This document shows positions 60,892 through 64,000 of a DNA stretch of 64,000 bases, piece by piece. The notes below the pieces were generated by a model. The model saw nothing but the letters and a program-made list of their open reading frames with translations, was not told where the DNA came from and made no database searches. Numbering within the stretch: position 1 is the stretch's first letter; the number at the start of each line of letters is the position of its first letter. Source of the stretch: Paenibacillus sp. EZ-K15 (GTDB taxonomy: Bacteria > Bacillota > Bacilli > Paenibacillales > Paenibacillaceae); the NCBI RefSeq assembly GCF_002573715.1, contig NZ_PDHM01000017.1, positions 310,001 through 374,000 of the forward strand. The letters run 5' to 3'. Made by a program: the position numbers and the translations under genes.

Positions 60892-62097
60892 ATGACCAGA
60901 ACACGAGAAACCATCTTTATTATCGCCTTTACTTTTGCCGCCTTTGTACTAGGTACTACCGAATACGTCATTGTTGGATTATTAAAAGACATCAGCGTAA
61001 GTCTCAGCATTTCGCTTGCTGCAGCCGGTGTCCTCGTATCCAGCTTCGCCATTGCTTACGCCATCGGAACGCCGTTTGCGGTCACGCTGCTCGGACGTAT
61101 TCCTCGGCATGTTATCATTCTGACAGCGTATATTGCGGTGTTAGTGTTTAATTATTTGACCATCTTTGCCACCACGTACCCCGTCATGTTATTCATTCGC
61201 ATCATCACCGCGATTTTGTGCGGATTAACTTTATCGCTGGCCATTGCCGCAACAAGCGAGCATATGAGCGCTTCCCGCAGGGCTGGTGCGGTTGCCTGGA
61301 TCATCGGAGGTTTCTCGATTGCCAATGTCCTTGGCGTTCCTGTCGGAACGCAAATCGGCCAGATGGCAGGATGGCAAACGGCTTTCATTGTCACATCATT
61401 GGTCGGGATCATCCCGCTAGCTTTGATGATGGTTGTCATGCCCAAGAGCAATACCATTAGCGTAAGCTCCATGAAACAGCAATTTGCCTTGTTCAAGAAC
61501 AAGCGGATACGACTTGCCTTCTTCATTCCGGTCCTTGGAGTAGGCTCTGTATTTATCGTATACACGTACATAACGCCGCTTTTAGAGAATGTAATGGGAA
61601 TTCCGCAGCAATGGATCAGTACCGTTCTGCTGGCCTATGGCGCCTTCACCATTCTTAGTAATTGGCTCGGAGCCAAGGTAGCGCAAGGCAATTCAAGGGT
61701 AAAATTAAAAGTGATTTTCATCATCCAAGCGATGATTATGATGGCGCTTGCTCTTGCCCTATCACTCCCGTGGATGGCCTTAGTGTCGTTAATGCTGGTC
61801 GCCTGCTTCTCCTTTGCGCTCAGTACCGCCGTTCAATTATACCTGATTGACCTAGCGGATGAATCTTCAGCCGGCTCCAAGGACTTCGCTTCTACACTTA
61901 TGCCGGTCGCATCCAATCTGGGTATCGCCGTTGGTTCTCTACTGGGCAGCCTTGTCGTGGATAACGTTGGTCTCGAATACCTGCCTTGGGCTGCCGTTGT
62001 GTTCGCTATCGGAGCATTTACCGTTACCTCCCGCTGCCATCAGCTGGATCAAGAGCATATGGGTTTAACGCCTCTGGCATCGGCAAAGGCTTCGTAG
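60892..62097 (+). CDS. MFS transporter, DHA1/AraJ type
   Basis: A 401-residue membrane protein with 12 helices. FAAFVLGTTEYVIVGLLKDIS and LGRIPRHVIILTAYIAVLVFN mark the AraJ/chloramphenicol-resistance-like subgroup, with SIANVLGVPVGTQIGQMAGWQTAF in helix 5. AGGAG lies upstream at about 11 nt. It is divergent from the aminotransferase gene and ends with a strong terminator before the repeat element. The substrate is unknown. Confidence 0.9.
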   Translation: MTRTRETIFIIAFTFAAFVLGTTEYVIVGLLKDISVSLSISLAAAGVLVSSFAIAYAIGTPFAVTLLGRIPRHVIILTAYIAVLVFNYLTIFATTYPVMLFIRIITAILCGLTLSLAIAATSEHMSASRRAGAVAWIIGGFSIANVLGVPVGTQIGQMAGWQTAFIVTSLVGIIPLALMMVVMPKSNTISVSSMKQQFALFKNKRIRLAFFIPVLGVGSVFIVYTYITPLLENVMGIPQQWISTVLLAYGAFTILSNWLGAKVAQGNSRVKLKVIFIIQAMIMMALALALSLPWMALVSLMLVACFSFALSTAVQLYLIDLADESSAGSKDFASTLMPVASNLGIAVGSLLGSLVVDNVGLEYLPWAAVVFAIGAFTVTSRCHQLDQEHMGLTPLASAKAS

Positions 62098-62202
62098 AAA
62101 GCCCCTATTCAATCCTTCTCATTTTTCTCTTCTGATCGACAACCAGACCATCGTATCGGGATGGGAAACATTCCAGATCAGCGTTCATTAATCGTTAAAT
62201 TC

Positions 62203-62244
62203 AAAAAGCTTACCCGTTATGTAACGGCGTAAGCTTTTTGTTTT
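62203..62244 (+). terminator. Terminator of second MFS gene
   Basis: AAAAAGCTTAC pairs with GTAAGCTTTTT, with an inner CCGTTA/TAACGG stem and one bulge, followed by TTTTT and TTTT. Confidence 0.9.
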
Positions 62245-62246
62245 AC

Positions 62247-62790
62247 TGTTATTCAGTTTATCAGGCATGCTTGAATGACAGTCGACCATATGCCTGTTAG
62301 CCGTGTACAGATTTCCTTATTATGATACGGCCATCCAGCATTGTTAAAGTCCATGGATTTGCGATATTTGAGGACACTGGTTCCGCTATTTCTTTGTTTT
62401 TACGCTTTTCGTAGCAATATGCGGACAAGAGATCCGTTATTGCGGGATAATTGGGGGATTAACCCGTTATTATGGTGCAATAACGGATCCTGTGTCCGCG
62501 TGAACTCCATAATGGGCTGATTTCGGCAGAATAACGAATCCTCTGTCCTCATGTTCTCCTAACTCCTAATGGGCGAATTCCAGTATATAGCGGAGACTAC
62601 TCTGTCTGCATGTGCCCCAAAGTAAGCCGATTTCCGCAATATAACAGATCCTCTGTCTTCATCATCTCTTATTGGGCGAATTTGAGCATATGACGGGACT
62701 CTTCTTTCTGCATGTGCCCAAAAATAGGCTGATTTCGACGAAATAGCGGATGCTCTGTCTGCATCTGCCCAATTTGTCCGATTTCTGCGT
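62247..62790. repeat. Intergenic repeat element, copy A
   Basis: First of two related copies in the gap between convergent genes. It begins TGTTATTCAG, runs through a weakly conserved head, a constant block (GCGATATTTGAGGACACTGG, then TTCCGCTATTTC), a 79-nt hairpin at 62421-62499, and then a row of diverged units of about 50 bp. The units start near 62477, 62526, 62582, 62635, 62686 and 62737; each carries an AATAGCGGATCCTCTGTC-like core and a GGGC/CCGATTTC end. No frame suggests a protein. Confidence 0.85.
62421..62499. ncRNA. 79-nt covarying hairpin, copy A
   Basis: GCGGACA pairs with TGTCCGC; after a 4x4 internal loop, ATCCGTTATTGC pairs with GCAATAACGGAT. Inside the loop ATAAT, GGG / CCC, ATTAT can form a further stem. 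Compared with copy B one base pair has changed from C-G to T-A on both sides, keeping the stem. Whether it is transcribed is unknown; the type is the nearest available. Confidence 0.55.
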
Positions 62791-62796
62791 ATAATT

Positions 62797-63180
62797 GTTA
62801 TTCAGTTCAGCAGCGATAGCCGTGTACCGAATCCCTCATTATGATCCGCCACCCGGCATCGTTAATGTCCATCGAGTTTCGATATTTGAGGACACTGGTT
62901 CCGCTATTTCTTTGTTTTTACGCTTTCCGTAGCAATATGCGGACAAGAGATCCGCTATTGCGAGATAATTGGGGGATTAACCCGTGATTATGGTGCAATA
63001 GCGGATCCTGTGTCCGCGTGAACTCCATAATGGACCGATTTCGGCGAAATAGCGGATCCTCTGTCCCCATGATCTCCATAACGGGCGATTTTCAGCTTAT
63101 AGCGGAGATTACTCTGTCTACATGTGCCCCAAAATAGGCCGATTCCCGCAAATAGCGGTTCTTCCCGCATCGTCCTCCTG
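62797..63180. repeat. Intergenic repeat element, copy B
   Basis: Second copy, offset by about 518 bp at the hairpin. It starts with the same TGTTATTCAG, has a shorter head, the same constant block, a 79-nt hairpin at 62939-63017, and three to four units of about 50 bp (starts near 62995, 63043, 63094, 63147). It stops close to the 3' end of the copper-binding protein gene. Confidence 0.85.
62939..63017. ncRNA. 79-nt covarying hairpin, copy B
   Basis: Same length and layout as copy A: GCGGACA / TGTCCGC, then ATCCGCTATTGC / GCAATAGCGGAT. The C-G pair here is T-A in copy A, while the unpaired internal loop (AGAG, CCTG) is the same in both. Confidence 0.55.
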
Positions 63181-63193
63181 TTCGATGGATGCC

Positions 63194-63526
63194 TTAATTA
63201 AGCAACCATCTCCCGGCATGTTTCGCACATCGGAAGCATGCTTCAGCACATTCCTGGCAGTGCTTCATATCATGCTTCTTACACTCGTTGCCGCATGCTT
63301 CACAGACATCGGCGCAGATCCTGCATATTTCTGTGGCATACATACTGTTCGTGGACATCGCTTGAGCCGCAAATCCGCAAATATCCGCACACTGCCGGTC
63401 CAAGCGAATGCATTCTTTCATCATCGCCACATCATGTTCATCCAAACATGCGGTGTAACAATGGTTACAGGCTACCATACAGCGCAAGCATTCCTCGATA
63501 CATTGTTGAACTTGTTCATGTGACAT
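63194..63526 (-). CDS. Four-helix-bundle copper-binding protein (DUF326, Csp-like)
   Basis: A protein of about 110 residues starting at 63526 or 63529 (two consecutive ATG, AAAGGAG upstream). It is rich in spaced Cys and His along four helices: CIEECLRCMVACNHCYTACLD, CIRLDRQCADICGFAAQAM, CRICADVCEACGNECKKHDM, HCQECAEACFRCAKHAG. This is the pattern of the cytosolic Csp3-type proteins that store many Cu(I) ions inside the bundle. No signal peptide is present, so it acts in the cytoplasm. Confidence 0.92.
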   Translation of the reverse strand: MSHEQVQQCIEECLRCMVACNHCYTACLDEHDVAMMKECIRLDRQCADICGFAAQAMSTNSMYATEICRICADVCEACGNECKKHDMKHCQECAEACFRCAKHAGRWLLN

Positions 63527-63650
63527 CATCCATTCTCCTTTCGGTCTTAGCGTTCATAGGATTACCTTTTTTCAAGGTTGTATGTAATTAACCAAAACTT
63601 GTGAAGATAATATGAGGATATTTTATAGAGTCGAGATCATTGGTGTGAAT

Positions 63651-63681
63651 AGAAAAGACGACTGCGCAGCAGTCGTCTCTC
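63651..63681 (-). terminator. Terminator of chloramphenicol acetyltransferase-like gene
   Basis: A perfect 10-bp stem (AGACGACTGC and complement) with a 3-nt loop, followed on the minus strand by TTTTCTATTC. Confidence 0.85.
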
Positions 63682-63754
63682 ATTTTTCATGATTGCCGTG
63701 AATGAACAATTACCCGTTAATATACGGTCGAGTTGAACATTCATAGGGCTTGAA

Positions 63755-64000
63755 TTATGTTAACCAACCTTCACATGAATCCGCCAAACTCTGCAAATCT
63801 TGAAAGAACATACTGGCATGGTAACCATCACACACAGCATGGTGCACCTGCAATGAGACTGGGAGCAGAATACGGCCACCCTGCTCGATATATTTTCCTC
63901 CGGTTATGATAGGAAGAAGATAGTCTGCTTCATTGACAATGTTTAGATTAAATCCGCTAAAGCTTGCCCAGGGTATCATGGATATGGGAAACGTGTTCAG
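63755..64000 (-). CDS. Chloramphenicol acetyltransferase-like protein (C-terminal part)
   Basis: The frame is open to the right edge, so the N-terminus is outside the window. The 81 visible residues match the C-terminal third of type A chloramphenicol acetyltransferases: MIPWASFSGFNLNIVN, DYLLPIITGGKYIEQGG, and LPVSLQVHHAVCDGYHASMFF, where the HHAVCDG motif holds the catalytic His. The enzyme transfers acetyl from acetyl-CoA to chloramphenicol or a related acceptor. Chromosomal CAT homologues are common in Paenibacillus and are not always resistance genes. Confidence 0.9.
   Translation of the reverse strand: MNTFPISMIPWASFSGFNLNIVNEADYLLPIITGGKYIEQGGRILLPVSLQVHHAVCDGYHASMFFQDLQSLADSCEGWLT

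Noticed and set aside
62988..63170. Minus-strand frame of 60 codons within repeat copy B
   Set aside because: It is made of the repeat units themselves and has no start signal or counterpart in copy A.
62247..63180. Repeat element considered as a CRISPR array or insertion sequence
   Set aside because: Repeat units are diverged and the segments between them are also related, and no transposase frame or terminal inverted repeats of IS form are present.

Overview
The window looks like a chromosomal segment of a Paenibacillus-type Gram-positive soil bacterium (order Bacillales). The reasons are strong AGGAGG-type ribosome binding sites, YesM/YesN two-component pairs beside LplB/YtcP-like sugar ABC transporters, secreted carbohydrase proteins with FN3 and F5/8-type-C modules, an S-layer-anchored GLUG protein, and many short A-tract/hairpin/T-tract terminators. 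No rRNA, tRNA, CRISPR array, intact insertion sequence or prophage was recognised. Most genes lie on the minus strand.

Region 1 (1-17.6 kb) is a polysaccharide-use locus. It opens with a truncated AraC-type regulator fused to a GH39 glycosidase. A long minus-strand series follows, in order of transcription: two ABC permeases, a solute-binding lipoprotein, a YesM kinase, a YesN regulator, a secreted beta-helix protein and a secreted GH8 chitosanase-like enzyme. The last two carry near-identical FN3 and F5/8C modules. Immediately upstream are nagA (GlcNAc-6-phosphate deacetylase) and a DeoR regulator with phased ATAAGTA repeats at its promoter. Together they suggest sensing, depolymerisation, import and deacetylation of an amino-sugar polymer; the substrate is inferred.

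Region 2 (17.6-27 kb) holds a GlcG-like protein, an alpha/beta hydrolase, a lipoprotein with a phage-tail-like C-terminus, a short-chain dehydrogenase, and a secreted beta-propeller protein. Next to the propeller gene is a GntR regulator fused to a solute-binding-protein domain; both promoters share a TATCTGGT motif. A plus-strand AraC/GyrI-like regulator closes the region.

Region 3 (27-36 kb) has two separate antimicrobial-peptide-type modules. The first is a kinase/regulator pair divergent from a LanFEG-like ABC transporter, ending in a yxeA-like gene broken by an in-frame TGA. The second is a four-gene operon (regulator, ATPase, permease, kinase).

Region 4 (36-49.6 kb) contains acetyltransferases, an AT-rich MarR-GNAT-hydrolase operon with a clear promoter/operator, a 1478-residue SLH/GLUG surface protein next to a MalT/LuxR-type regulator (with tandem 12-bp promoter repeats between them), an L,D-transpeptidase, and small or degenerate genes.

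Region 5 (49.6-64 kb) carries a sulfatase, YkvA and DUF2935 proteins, a divergent HPr kinase paralogue, a MarR-nitroreductase operon, two MFS exporters, a VOC protein, an AraC regulator, an aminotransferase, a four-helix copper-binding protein and a truncated chloramphenicol acetyltransferase. Between the convergent genes at 62.1-63.2 kb is a non-coding repeat element. It is present twice, with a 79-nt hairpin whose stem covaries between copies and a trailing array of roughly 50-bp units; this is the most unusual structure seen here.
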